A DNA stretch of 64,000 nt from Pseudomonas sp. NFIX28 (GTDB lineage Bacteria > Pseudomonadota > Gammaproteobacteria > Pseudomonadales > Pseudomonadaceae), in NCBI RefSeq assembly GCF_900107395.1, contig NZ_FNPW01000008.1:186001-250000 (forward strand), written 5' to 3'. The translations under genes were made by a program, and so were the position numbers. A model generated the notes under the pieces. The model searched no databases. It saw only the letters and a program-made list of their open reading frames with translations, and was not told the origin of the DNA. Positions 33,100 to 41,940 of the stretch are shown here, in pieces. Numbering within the stretch: position 1 is the stretch's first letter; each line of letters begins with the position of its first letter.

Positions 33100-33987
33100 C
33101 TACAGCGGTTGCGGCGAGCCTTTGCCCTTGGGCAGTTCGATTCTTTCGTTTTCTCCCGGCACCGTTGGCCAGTCACCGGCGGCCCAGCGCTGGCGGGCTT
33201 CATCGATGCGTGCCGGGTCGCTGGAAACGAAGTTCCAGTTGATCCGCCGGGGGCCGTCCAGCGGCGCTCCGCCGAACAGCACGGCATGGCAGTCGCTGTC
33301 GGCGAACAGGGTCGGGGTGGTTCCGGCCGGCAGGATCACCAGCGAATGCGGTTCGACGGGCTCGCCATCCAGCTGGGCGTCGCCTTCGAGCACATACAAG
33401 GCGCGTTCCTCATGTTCGTCGGGGATCAGCAAGGTGGTGGCGGTCTGTAGCTGTATTTCGGCATACAGGGTCGGGGAGAGCACGGGGACCGGCGATTCCA
33501 GGCAGAAACCGCTGCCGGCGATCATGCGGATCTTCACCCCCAGGTTATCGCTGACCGGCAAGGTCGCGGCCGGGTGATGGCTGTAATGCCCCGGGCCTTG
33601 TTCATGGGCCTTGGGCGAGGCCAGCCAGACTTGCAGGCCGTGCATGCTGAAGTCGCTGTCGATCAGCGCCGGCGGGGTGCGTTCGACGTGGGCGATTGCG
33701 CTGCCGGCGGTCATCCAGCTGACATCGCCCTGGTTCACCACCTGGTCGGAGCCCAGGCTGTCCTTGTGCTGGATCTGCCCCTGGAACAGGTAAGTCAGGG
33801 TCGACAGGCCGATATGCGGATGCTGGCGGATGTTCATGCCCTTGCCCGCGGGGTAGCGGGTTTGCAGCATGTGATCGAAAAACACGAAGGGCCCGACGCT
33901 GCGGCATTGGGCCGAAGGCAGCGGACGCAGGATAGGTTGACCTTCGACGTCCTCGGCGCGAGGGCGAATCACGAGTGGTGTGTTCAT
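33100..33987 (-). CDS. Pirin family protein
   Basis: 295 residues with the bicupin pirin fold. The N-terminal metal site is readable: HPHIGLSTLTYLFQG near residue 56-70 and a second HVE (AHVERTP) near 100. The C-terminal cupin has EERALYVLEGDAQLDGE. Pirins have been linked to quercetinase activity or to binding metabolic enzymes; which applies here is unknown. ATG 33987 was chosen because the earlier in-frame ATG at 34026 adds residues unlike the family. Lies 63 bases after the OsmC gene. Confidence 0.88.
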   Translation of the reverse strand: MNTPLVIRPRAEDVEGQPILRPLPSAQCRSVGPFVFFDHMLQTRYPAGKGMNIRQHPHIGLSTLTYLFQGQIQHKDSLGSDQVVNQGDVSWMTAGSAIAHVERTPPALIDSDFSMHGLQVWLASPKAHEQGPGHYSHHPAATLPVSDNLGVKIRMIAGSGFCLESPVPVLSPTLYAEIQLQTATTLLIPDEHEERALYVLEGDAQLDGEPVEPHSLVILPAGTTPTLFADSDCHAVLFGGAPLDGPRRINWNFVSSDPARIDEARQRWAAGDWPTVPGENERIELPKGKGSPQPL

Positions 33988-34050
33988 GGGGGCATTCCAG
34001 GCTGATCGGGTTATGCCCGGGAGCATAACCCGCTTGCATGGGTGGTGGCG

Positions 34051-34467
34051 CTACTGGCTGAAGGCGCCTTCGGAGAGGTGGGTCTCGATGCTCACCTCGG
34101 CGGTGGTCATCAGCTTGTGCACCGGGCAGCGGTCGGCGACGCGATGCAATTCTTCACGCTGGGCGTCGGTCAGCACACCCTTGAGGGTCAGTTTGACGTG
34201 CAGCGCATATTTGCCTTTCTGCTCCTGGCTGTTGTCGTGCTTGACCTCGACCGTGACGCCTGTGAGCGGAATCTCTTTTTTCTGCGCATACAACTTCAGG
34301 GTCAAGGCCTTGCAGGCCCCCAGCGCGGCATCGAAAAAGTCGTGGGGTTCCGGCGCGGAGCCTTCGCCGCCCAGGGTCTTGGGCAGGTCGGCGAACAATT
34401 GGTGGTCATCGATCTGGATGCTGTGGCGGAAACCTTCGCTGGACTCGGTGTTGACGGTGATAGTCAT
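34051..34467 (-). CDS. OsmC family peroxiredoxin-like protein
   Basis: 138 residues. OsmC/Ohr proteins reduce organic hydroperoxides with two cysteines. Both are visible: the first in FFDAALGACKALTLKLYA near residue 52 and the second in ADRCPVHKLM near 115. It is more like the YhfA/OsmC branch than Ohr. GAGGCAAG before ATG 34467 is a good ribosome site. It may be co-transcribed with the pirin gene. Confidence 0.88.
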   Translation of the reverse strand: MTITVNTESSEGFRHSIQIDDHQLFADLPKTLGGEGSAPEPHDFFDAALGACKALTLKLYAQKKEIPLTGVTVEVKHDNSQEQKGKYALHVKLTLKGVLTDAQREELHRVADRCPVHKLMTTAEVSIETHLSEGAFSQ

Positions 34468-34615
34468 GGCTTGCCTCGGGCAGTGGTGAGCTGTCGGAAC
34501 AGACGTGGAAAGGTGGTGCAGTTATAGAGCATTACACTTGTCGTGCGTTCCCCTTTTTCTGAACCGCCGCCTCCGGGGGGCGGTCTACCCAGCGTCAATC
34601 GACTGGAGCCTGCCC

Positions 34616-35617
34616 ATGCACTGGATCTATCTGAGTACCTTGCTGTTGCTGCTGCCGAGCGCCTGCGCCCAGGCCCGCGACTATGTCTACAGCGATGCTC
34701 ACCTGCACTACGTCGACTTCTTCCAGGAGTCGGCGGGCATGGACAAGCTGCTCAAGGCCATGGCTGAAAACCGCATCGAGCATGTGATGATTTCCGGTAT
34801 CCCGGTGGCCAAGAAATGGCATGAAGACGAACCCAAGCGGCCGCGCTACTACGCCGGCGACGACGCCGATACCTACTGGTACAGCGCCACCGATGTGATT
34901 GTCGCCGCGGCGGTGAACCGCCTGACGCCCGAGCAGCGCCAGTACTTTCATCCGTTCCTGTCCGGCTTCAACCCCAATGACAAGAACTCCGATGCCCATA
35001 TCCAGCGCATGCTCGACCTCAACCCGGGGCTGTGGCAGGGCATCGGCGAAGTCTTCACCCGCCATGACGACCTGACCGCGCTGACCTCCGGCGATACGCC
35101 ACGGGCCAACAACGAGGCGATGACGCGCATCTATCACCTGGCGGCGAAAAACGACCTGCCGGTGATGCTGCATTCCAACATCACCTCCAAGCGCGAGAAA
35201 AACCCGCTGTACCTGGCGGAAATCGAAGAGCCGCTGCGCAATCATCCCCACACGCGTTTCATCTGGGCCCACGCGGGCACCAGCATGGAGATTCACCGGC
35301 GCCAGGCGCAGCTGGATTTTCTCCTGCCGACCCTGGAGCGGATGCTCGAGGCTTATCCGAATCTGTATATCGACCTGTCCTGGACCGTGCTCAGGCCGTA
35401 TTTGCTGGACGAGCAGGGCGTGCCGCGGGCGCAATGGCTAAAGCTGGTGGAGCGCTTTCCCGAGCGTTTCATGCTGGGTTCGGACGTGGTGGGGCGCTTC
35501 AAGCGGCTGGGACGGGAAATGCACAGTTTCGATCCGTTCCTCGATGCCTTGCCCGAGGACGTGGCCCGCAAAGTGGCTCGCGACAATTTCCTCGCCGTGC
35601 TGCCGGGCGCGCGTTGA
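34616..35617 (+). CDS. Exported amidohydrolase-like protein (TIM-barrel)
   Basis: 333 residues with a signal peptide (about 1-20). The barrel metal motif appears as SDAHLHYVDFF (HxH) right after the signal. Further histidines lie in PVMLHSNITS near residue 184 and IWAHAGTSMEIHRR near 220, and an Asp is in LGSDVVGRF near 288. This is the pattern of amidohydrolase_2 type hydrolases or decarboxylases. Location in the periplasm is unusual for the family. The substrate is unknown. I chose ATG 34616 because it gives the signal peptide. Confidence 0.8.
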   Translation: MHWIYLSTLLLLLPSACAQARDYVYSDAHLHYVDFFQESAGMDKLLKAMAENRIEHVMISGIPVAKKWHEDEPKRPRYYAGDDADTYWYSATDVIVAAAVNRLTPEQRQYFHPFLSGFNPNDKNSDAHIQRMLDLNPGLWQGIGEVFTRHDDLTALTSGDTPRANNEAMTRIYHLAAKNDLPVMLHSNITSKREKNPLYLAEIEEPLRNHPHTRFIWAHAGTSMEIHRRQAQLDFLLPTLERMLEAYPNLYIDLSWTVLRPYLLDEQGVPRAQWLKLVERFPERFMLGSDVVGRFKRLGREMHSFDPFLDALPEDVARKVARDNFLAVLPGAR

Positions 35618-35720
35618 GAGCAGGTGGCCGCAGCGGGCGAAGGTGCTGACGATGCGGGTTTGTCATCAGCCTGTCATGCCTGCGTCATAGGCTCGCGCCA
35701 TCTCAATCAAGGAGTGCGAT

Positions 35721-36197
35721 ATGCACCTCACCCGTTTAAGCGCATTGGCGGCGCTGATGATGTTCAGTGGCCTGGGCATTAGCGAAGTTCATGCCGAAGT
35801 CCGTGTCGAAGGCCCGGTGGAATATGGCGTGTTCGAGGGGCCGAAGGCCGCGTTGCAGTCGGGGGAGCGGGTGTTGCGTCGCAGCAACGAGAACATCGAG
35901 CAGACCGAGATCGTGCCGGCGCGGCTGGGCACCAAGTTCGGCCTGCGCTATCAGCTGGCCGGCAAGGTGGCCGAGGATGTGCCGTTGACCCTGCTGTATT
36001 TCACCCCAGGCATCCGTACCCCGGACGGCCAGCGCCACGACAAGTTCGAAGTGACCCAGAAGCTGGTGCCTGGCGCGCCGCAGGACGTCATGGCCTACGA
36101 GTTCACCGAAAGTCACGAAGTGATCCCCGGCGAATGGCGCTTTATGGTGTTCCAGGGCGACCGTCTGTTGGTTCAGCAGCGTTTTACCGTACGCTGA
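35721..36197 (+). CDS. DUF3859 periplasmic protein
   Basis: 158 residues with a signal peptide (about 1-25, ending EVHA). The rest is predicted to be beta-rich with no catalytic motif (VPLTLLYFTPGIRTPDG, EFTESHEVIPGEWRFMVFQGDRLLVQQRFTVR in pieces), consistent with DUF3859. AAGGAGTG precedes the ATG. Its function is unknown. Confidence 0.8.
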   Translation: MHLTRLSALAALMMFSGLGISEVHAEVRVEGPVEYGVFEGPKAALQSGERVLRRSNENIEQTEIVPARLGTKFGLRYQLAGKVAEDVPLTLLYFTPGIRTPDGQRHDKFEVTQKLVPGAPQDVMAYEFTESHEVIPGEWRFMVFQGDRLLVQQRFTVR

Positions 36198-36334
36198 ATC
36201 GTTTGCGCCCAGGCATCGGAGTGCTTGGGCGTTTTGATATCACGTTTTCGTCTTAAGCAAATTTTCCGCGACCCGATACTTTCAAGAGCAGCCCGCTGCA
36301 TGGCGAATGCAGCGCTTTTGGAAGGAACCGGAGA

Positions 36335-37960
36335 ATGAGCATCAGAAGTCTCAACATTGCACCGCGCGCAGGCCTGGGTTTCGGCCTGTTGGCGCTGATG
36401 GTGTTCGGCCTGGGGGCGTTCGCCCTGCTCCAGATGTCGAACATGCGCGCGCAGTCCGACGAGGTCGACAATAACTGGCTGCCCAGTGTCATGTCGGTGG
36501 GCGAGATGAATCAGGACCTGCTGCGGGTCCGCGCGCTGACCATGCGCCTGCTGATCAACCGCAGCCCGCAGGCCCTGGCGCAGAACGAAAGCAAGCTCAA
36601 CGAGATCAAGCGCGGCATGACGGCGGCCCAGGAGCGCTATAACGCGCTGATTGTGCTGCCCGAGGAGCGTGTGCTGTTCGATCGCTACAAAGTCGCCGAA
36701 AAGCGTTACCTCGAGCACCAGAACCAGGTGATGGCCCTGTCGCAACAAGGGAAGGTCGAGGATGCGGTCGCGGTGGTCAATGGCGAAATGAGCGAGCTGG
36801 CCGACGAGCTGGCGGGGACTCTCAACGAACTGGTGGCGCTGAACCGGCATAACGCCAACCTGGCCACTGAGCTTGCCCGGGAAGTATTCAGCAACGCCAA
36901 GGTCTGGGTGGTGGCGATGATCGTCGTGGCCGGCCTGATGACCATTATCCTGGCCCTGTTGCTCACCCGCAGCATTGTGCTGCCCCTCTCGCAGTCGGTG
37001 AGCGTGGCCGAAGTGGTGGCCGGCGGCGACCTGACCGAGGACATCCGCGTCAGCGGCAAGGATGAGCCGGCGCGCCTGCTGCACGCGCTCAAGGCCATGC
37101 AGCACAGCCTGCGGGAAACCATCCGGCGCATCTCCGACTCTTCCAGCCAGCTGGCTTCCGCTTCCGAAGAACTCAGTTGCGTGACCGAGGACGCCACTCG
37201 CGGCCTGCATCAGCAAAGCCAGGAAATCGAGCAGGCGGCGACGGCGGTGAACCAGATGACCGCCGCGGTGGAGGAGGTGGCCAGCAACGCCGTGGCGACT
37301 TCCGAAGCATCGCGCCAGTCCGACCTGATCGCCCAGCATGGGCGCGAGCAGGTGCAGCAGACGGTGCAGTCCATCGAGTCCCTGGCCGACGACGTGACCG
37401 CCAACGCTTCGCAGGTCGAAGAGCTGGCGCAGAAGGTCTATGGCATCAGCAAGGTGCTCGATGTGATTCGCTCGGTGGCCGAGCAGACCAACCTGCTGGC
37501 CCTGAATGCGGCCATCGAGGCGGCGCGGGCCGGGGATGCCGGCCGCGGGTTCGCGGTGGTGGCCGACGAGGTGCGGGCGCTGGCTCATCGCACCCAGCAG
37601 TCGACCCAGGAGATCGAGCAGATGATCGGCGGCATCCAGCTGGGTACCGACCAGGCCGTCAGTTCCATGCAGCAGAGCAATAGCCGGGCCCGTTCGACCC
37701 TGGAGCTGGCCAAGGCGGCGGGGGTGGCGCTGGAGGAAATTGCCGGGGCAATCACCCTGATCAACGAGCGCAACACCGTGATCGCCAGCGCCTCGGAGGA
37801 GCAGGCGGCGGTGGCCAGGGAGGTGGACCGCAACCTGATGAACATCCGCGACCTGGCCATGCAGACTTCGGCCGGGGCCAACCAGACCAGCGCTGCGAGC
37901 CAGGAATTGTCACGGCTGGCGGTGGACCTGAATACGCTGGTGGCGCGTTTTTCGGTGTAA
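36335..37960 (+). CDS. Methyl-accepting chemotaxis protein with four-helix-bundle sensor
   Basis: 541 residues. TM1 about 12-34; a periplasmic domain of about 155 residues with the spacing of a 4HB_MCP domain; TM2 about 191-213; HAMP; then the cytoplasmic signalling domain. The conserved hairpin tip is visible (IRSVAEQTNLLALNAAIEAARAG near residue 375-397, written here in part). There is no C-terminal CheR-binding pentapeptide (it ends VARFSV). The ligand cannot be inferred. Gene order next to fabB-fabA matches the PA1608 locus of P. aeruginosa as I recall it. Confidence 0.92.
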   Translation: MSIRSLNIAPRAGLGFGLLALMVFGLGAFALLQMSNMRAQSDEVDNNWLPSVMSVGEMNQDLLRVRALTMRLLINRSPQALAQNESKLNEIKRGMTAAQERYNALIVLPEERVLFDRYKVAEKRYLEHQNQVMALSQQGKVEDAVAVVNGEMSELADELAGTLNELVALNRHNANLATELAREVFSNAKVWVVAMIVVAGLMTIILALLLTRSIVLPLSQSVSVAEVVAGGDLTEDIRVSGKDEPARLLHALKAMQHSLRETIRRISDSSSQLASASEELSCVTEDATRGLHQQSQEIEQAATAVNQMTAAVEEVASNAVATSEASRQSDLIAQHGREQVQQTVQSIESLADDVTANASQVEELAQKVYGISKVLDVIRSVAEQTNLLALNAAIEAARAGDAGRGFAVVADEVRALAHRTQQSTQEIEQMIGGIQLGTDQAVSSMQQSNSRARSTLELAKAAGVALEEIAGAITLINERNTVIASASEEQAAVAREVDRNLMNIRDLAMQTSAGANQTSAASQELSRLAVDLNTLVARFSV

Positions 37961-37990
37961 TGATTCTGCGTAAGGAAAAACGCTCGTCAA

Positions 37991-38023
37991 AAAAAAACGC
38001 CCCGAACCAGTCAGGGCGTTTTT
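37991..38023. terminator. Bidirectional terminator between the chemoreceptor and fabB
   Basis: The stem AAAACGCCC / GGGCGTTTT lies between convergent genes, with an A-run on one side and T-run on the other. Confidence 0.85.
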
Positions 38024-38044
38024 CATATGGCGAAGCGGCGGGGC

Positions 38045-39265
38045 TTACTTGCCCTGCCAGCGCTTCAGGACCAGGGTGGCGTTGGTGCCGCCGAAGCCGA
38101 AGCTGTTGCTCATCACGGTGTTGATGGTGGCGTCTTCGCGAGTCTTGGTCAGGATCGGCATATCGGCCACTTCCGGATCCAGCTCTTCGATATTGGCGGA
38201 ACCTGCCATGAAGTTGCCTTCCATCATCAGCAGGCAGTAGATCGCTTCGTGAACGCCCGCAGCGCCCAGGGAGTGACCCGACAGGCTCTTGGTGGAGCTG
38301 ATGGCCGGAGCCTTGTCGCCGAACACTTCACGCACGCCTTTCATTTCCGCGACGTCGCCGACCGGAGTCGAAGTGCCGTGGGTGTTCAGGTAGTCGATCG
38401 GTGCGTCGACGGTGGACATGGCCATCTGCATGCAGCGGATGGCGCCTTCGCCACTTGGCGCGACCATGTCGTAGCCGTCGGACGTTGCGCCGTAGCCAAC
38501 GATTTCGGCGTAGATCTTCGCGCCACGGGCCAGGGCGTGTTCCAGCTCCTCGACCACGACCATGCCGCCACCGCCGGCGATGACGAAGCCGTCACGCTTG
38601 GCGTCGTAGGCGCGGGAAGCCTTGTCCGGGGTTTCGTTGTACTGGCTGGACAGGGCGCCCATGGCGTCGAACAGGAACGACTGGCTCCAATGTTCTTCTT
38701 CACCGCCGCCGGCGAACACGATGTCCTGCTTGCCCATCTGGATCTGTTCCATGGCGGTACCGATGCAGTGAGCACTGGTGGCGCAGGCGGAAGCGATGGA
38801 GTAGTTCAGGCCCTTGATCTTGAATGGAGTGGCCAGGCAAGCGGAAACAGTGCTGCTCATGGTCCGCGTGACGCGGTATGGGCCGACGCGCTTGACGCCT
38901 TTCTCGCGCAGGATGTCCAGCGCTTCCATCTGGTTCAGGGTAGAGGCGCCGCCGGAGCCGGCGATCAGGCCGGTGCGCGGGTTGGAAACCTGCTCTTCGG
39001 TCAGGCCGGAATCGGCGATGGCGTCTTTCATGGCCAGGTAGGCGTAAGCCGCTGCGTGGCCGACGAAGCGATAGATCTTGCGATCGATCAGCTCTTCGAG
39101 ATTGAGGTCAATGGAGCCGGAAACCTGGCTACGCAGACCCATTTCGGCATATTCCGGGTTGAAGCGGATGCCAGGGCGACTTGCACGCAGGTTAGCGGAG
39201 ACGGTCTCTTTGTCATTGCCCAGGCACGAAACGATGCCCAGACCAGTGATAACGACGCGGCGCAT
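38045..39265 (-). CDS. fabB: 3-oxoacyl-[acyl-carrier-protein] synthase I
   Basis: 406 residues. This elongation enzyme is needed for unsaturated fatty acids. The catalytic Cys is in SACATSAHCIG near residue 163. The two catalytic histidines are in NTHGTSTPVGD near 298 and SLSGHSLGAAG near 334. It follows fabA by 11 bases, so the two form the classic fabAB operon of Pseudomonas. A terminator follows. Confidence 0.97.
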   Translation of the reverse strand: MRRVVITGLGIVSCLGNDKETVSANLRASRPGIRFNPEYAEMGLRSQVSGSIDLNLEELIDRKIYRFVGHAAAYAYLAMKDAIADSGLTEEQVSNPRTGLIAGSGGASTLNQMEALDILREKGVKRVGPYRVTRTMSSTVSACLATPFKIKGLNYSIASACATSAHCIGTAMEQIQMGKQDIVFAGGGEEEHWSQSFLFDAMGALSSQYNETPDKASRAYDAKRDGFVIAGGGGMVVVEELEHALARGAKIYAEIVGYGATSDGYDMVAPSGEGAIRCMQMAMSTVDAPIDYLNTHGTSTPVGDVAEMKGVREVFGDKAPAISSTKSLSGHSLGAAGVHEAIYCLLMMEGNFMAGSANIEELDPEVADMPILTKTREDATINTVMSNSFGFGGTNATLVLKRWQGK

Positions 39266-39276
39266 GCGGATAACCC

Positions 39277-39792
39277 TTAGAAGTTGTCAGTGGAGGTGAA
39301 AACGCCGACCCGGAGGCCTTCGGCGGTGTAGATCTCGCGGCCGTCGACGCTGACCGAGCCATCGGCGATGGCCATGTTCAGCTTGCCCTTCAGGACGCGT
39401 TTGATCTGGATGTTATAGGTAACTTTCTTGGCGCTCGGCAGCACCTGGCCAAAGAACTTCACTTCACCCGAGCCCAGGGCGCGACCGCGGCCCGGCAGGC
39501 CTTGCCAGCCCAGGAAGAAACCGACCAGTTGCCACATGGCGTCGAGGCCCAGGCAGCCCGGCATCACCGGATCGCCTTCGAAGTGGCAGGCGAAGAACCA
39601 CAGGTCCGGGGTGATATCCAGCTCGGCGACCAATTCACCTTTGCCGTACTTGCCACCCTCTGGGCTGATATGAGTGATGCGGTCCACCATCAGCATGTTC
39701 GGGGCGGGCAGTTGCGCGTTACCTGGGCCGAACAGCTCACCGCGACTGCAGCGCAGCAGGTCTTCCCGAGTAAAGGCGTTTTGTTTGGTCAT
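39277..39792 (-). CDS. fabA: 3-hydroxydecanoyl-ACP dehydratase/isomerase
   Basis: 171 residues. It introduces the cis double bond of unsaturated fatty acids by dehydrating 3-hydroxydecanoyl-ACP and isomerising the product. The active-site His is in FFACHFEGDPVMPGCLGLDAMWQ (shown at residues 67-88 in part), with the partner Asp in GLDAMWQ. It is the first gene of the fabAB operon and has a 150-base predicted leader with an operator-like dyad at the transcript start. Confidence 0.97.
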   Translation of the reverse strand: MTKQNAFTREDLLRCSRGELFGPGNAQLPAPNMLMVDRITHISPEGGKYGKGELVAELDITPDLWFFACHFEGDPVMPGCLGLDAMWQLVGFFLGWQGLPGRGRALGSGEVKFFGQVLPSAKKVTYNIQIKRVLKGKLNMAIADGSVSVDGREIYTAEGLRVGVFTSTDNF

Positions 39793-39925
39793 GCGAGCTC
39801 CTCAATAGTCCCATGCGGCAGGTGGGGCAAATCTTCCCGGCCGATCGAAGCGTTCATGCCTCGAGCCGGCAGCCTACTCATAGACTATTGCGTTGTGGTG
39901 AAAGTCACAGCACAAGGAACATGAA

Positions 39926-39939
39926 TGTACACTTGTGCA
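39926..39939. promoter_or_regulatory. Operator-like imperfect dyad at the fabAB start site
   Basis: TGTACACTTGTGCA matches its own reverse complement at 10 of 14 positions. It sits about +2 to +15 relative to the start predicted from the fabA promoter. In P. aeruginosa the TetR-type regulator DesT controls fabAB in response to fatty-acid saturation; I cannot confirm that this is its site. Confidence 0.4.
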
Positions 39940-39947
39940 CTGAAATT

Positions 39948-39977
39948 ATTATACAGGCCCTGCGAGGGGCCTGTCGG
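39948..39977 (-). promoter_or_regulatory. Probable sigma-70 promoter of fabA-fabB
   Basis: On the minus strand, CCGACA (39977-39972), an 18-base spacer, and a perfect TATAAT (39953-39948). The predicted start is near 39941. The -35 match is only four of six. Confidence 0.55.
39954..39973 (-). terminator. Hairpin after the hybrid kinase gene
   Basis: The stem CAGGCCC / GGGCCTG, followed on the minus strand by TATAATAATTT, may end the kinase operon. It lies within the spacer of the fabA promoter, so termination and initiation share the same stretch. Confidence 0.45.
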
Positions 39978-40038
39978 GTGCCTAAGACTGCCGCACTTTC
40001 GCCCATCACGCCAGTCGCAGATGGTCGATAAATACCCG

Positions 40039-41940
40039 CTACTGCACCCAGCGTTGGAGAATTTGCTGCAGGTCCGTGCGTTTGAACGGCTTGGCCAGAT
40101 AATCGTTCATTCCCGCTGCCAGGCAGGCTTCGCGGTCGCCCTGCAAGGCATTGGCGGTCAAGGCGATGATCGGCAGGTCGGCGCATCCGGGCAGTTGGCG
40201 GATCTGCCGGGTGGCCTCGTAGCCGTCGATCAGCGGTAGGCGGCAGTCCATCAGGATCGCCTCGAAGATCAGGCTTTCGGCGCTGCGAATGGCCTGGGCG
40301 CCGTCGGTGGCGATGCTGACCGTGAAGCCCAGGCTGCGCAGCATGGCCCGGATCACGGTCTGGTTGACCGGGTTGTCTTCGACCAGCAGCACATTGCGCC
40401 CCTCGCCATGGGCATGCCCGGTATGCACCCGCGGCGCCAGCACCGGCAGGCTTTGCTGGTGCAGCGCCAGGGGGATTTCCAGGGTGAACACCGAACCACG
40501 GCCTTCCTCGCTCTGGGCGCGCAGGGTGCCGCCCATGCGTTCGGCCAGGGTGCGGGCGATCGGCAGCCCCAGGCCGGTGCCGCCATACCGCCGGGAAATC
40601 GAACTGTCGGCCTGCTGGAAAGCGTTGAACATCAGTTCCAGGCTTTCGGTGCTGATGCCTATCCCGCTGTCGCGCACGCTACAGGTAAACCACAGCAGCT
40701 CATGGTCCAGGGCCTGCCATTGCGGCTCGATGCTGATGCTGCCGTGTTCGGTGAACTTCAAGGCATTGCCGATCAGGTTCACCAGGATCTGTCGGATCCG
40801 CGTCGGATCGCCTTTGACTTGCAGCGACTCCATGCCCGGTGGCAAACGCAGCTGCAGGTCCAGGCCGCGCTGGGCGGCGCTGTGCTGGAAAGCCTGGGCC
40901 GAACTGCCGATCAATTCGGCGAGGTTGAACGGAATGTGCTCCAGCTCCAGGGCCGAACGCTCGATGCGCGAGAAATCTAGGATGTCGTTGATTACCTTGA
41001 GCAAATGCTCGGTGGACTCGGAGGCCAGCGCCGCGTATTCGTGCTGCTCCTCGGTCATCTCGGTGGTTTCGAGCAGTTGCAGCATGCCCAGCACGCCATT
41101 CATGGGCGTGCGCAGTTCATGGCTCATCATCGCCAGGAAGTCCGACTTGGCGTTGTTGGCCCGTTCCGCCTCTTCGCGGGTCTGGATCAACTGCGCCATG
41201 GCCTGGTGCTGCTCGCGGCTGGCCTGCTCGAGGCCGGCGGCGAGGTTGTTGATATGCCGCGAAAGATCGCCTAGCTCGGCGTCGTCGACGATCGGCAGCG
41301 GAGTCTTGAAGTCGCCCTGTTGAATGGCCTTGACCGCGGTGCCCATGGCGCTGATCGGCTGCGACAGGCTGGCCGCCAGGCGGCGGGCCAAAAGGAAGGT
41401 GAACAGCAGGGCGAACAGCGCGAGGATGCCGGCCTTGAACAGGATCTCCTGTTGGCGCTGGCTGAAGGCATCGTTGGACATGCCGACGATCACCCGCCCC
41501 AGATAATCCTCGTTCGGGCCTGCATTGGCCCCCGGGCCATCCTGGAAAAAGTCGTTGCTGAGCTGGATGCGTTGCAGGCGCACCGGGGCCTGGAACACTT
41601 CCACCTGCTGCGAGCGCTTGTGGGTCTCCGAAGGCTGCTCCACGTACACCAGGATTTTGTTGCGGCTGTCCTGGACCTCGAGAAAACGCACGTGGGGCGT
41701 GGCCAGGGTGGCCTTGAGCAGGCTTTCGAGACCTTCGCTGTTGCCCGAGATCACTCCGTACTCGGTGGCCGGGGCCAATTGGTTGGCAATCAACTGGCCA
41801 GTATGGTTCAGCTCCTGGCGCAAGTCCTGGATCCGGACAAAGGTAAAGAAGCTGATCAGCAGCAGAGTCAGCAGCAGCGCCGGGCCGAGGCAGATGATCT
41901 GGGTGCGGGTACTGATGTCCCAGCGGCGACGGAAGGTCAT
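40039..41940 (-). CDS. Hybrid sensor histidine kinase (HAMP-HisKA-HATPase-REC)
   Basis: 633 residues. TM1 about 14-36; periplasmic sensor about 40-165; TM2 about 167-187; HAMP about 188-240; HisKA with His274 in SHELRTPMNG; ATPase with N-box NLIGNALKF near 388 and DSGIGI near 424; receiver with Asp565 in MDCRLPLIDG and Lys617. There is no Hpt domain, so phosphate must pass to a separate Hpt protein. Position beside fabA matches PA1611 of P. aeruginosa, which feeds HptB and the RsmY/Z pathway; homology is inferred from gene order and domains. It overlaps the upstream binding-protein gene by four bases (ATGA). Confidence 0.9.
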   Translation of the reverse strand: MTFRRRWDISTRTQIICLGPALLLTLLLISFFTFVRIQDLRQELNHTGQLIANQLAPATEYGVISGNSEGLESLLKATLATPHVRFLEVQDSRNKILVYVEQPSETHKRSQQVEVFQAPVRLQRIQLSNDFFQDGPGANAGPNEDYLGRVIVGMSNDAFSQRQQEILFKAGILALFALLFTFLLARRLAASLSQPISAMGTAVKAIQQGDFKTPLPIVDDAELGDLSRHINNLAAGLEQASREQHQAMAQLIQTREEAERANNAKSDFLAMMSHELRTPMNGVLGMLQLLETTEMTEEQHEYAALASESTEHLLKVINDILDFSRIERSALELEHIPFNLAELIGSSAQAFQHSAAQRGLDLQLRLPPGMESLQVKGDPTRIRQILVNLIGNALKFTEHGSISIEPQWQALDHELLWFTCSVRDSGIGISTESLELMFNAFQQADSSISRRYGGTGLGLPIARTLAERMGGTLRAQSEEGRGSVFTLEIPLALHQQSLPVLAPRVHTGHAHGEGRNVLLVEDNPVNQTVIRAMLRSLGFTVSIATDGAQAIRSAESLIFEAILMDCRLPLIDGYEATRQIRQLPGCADLPIIALTANALQGDREACLAAGMNDYLAKPFKRTDLQQILQRWVQ

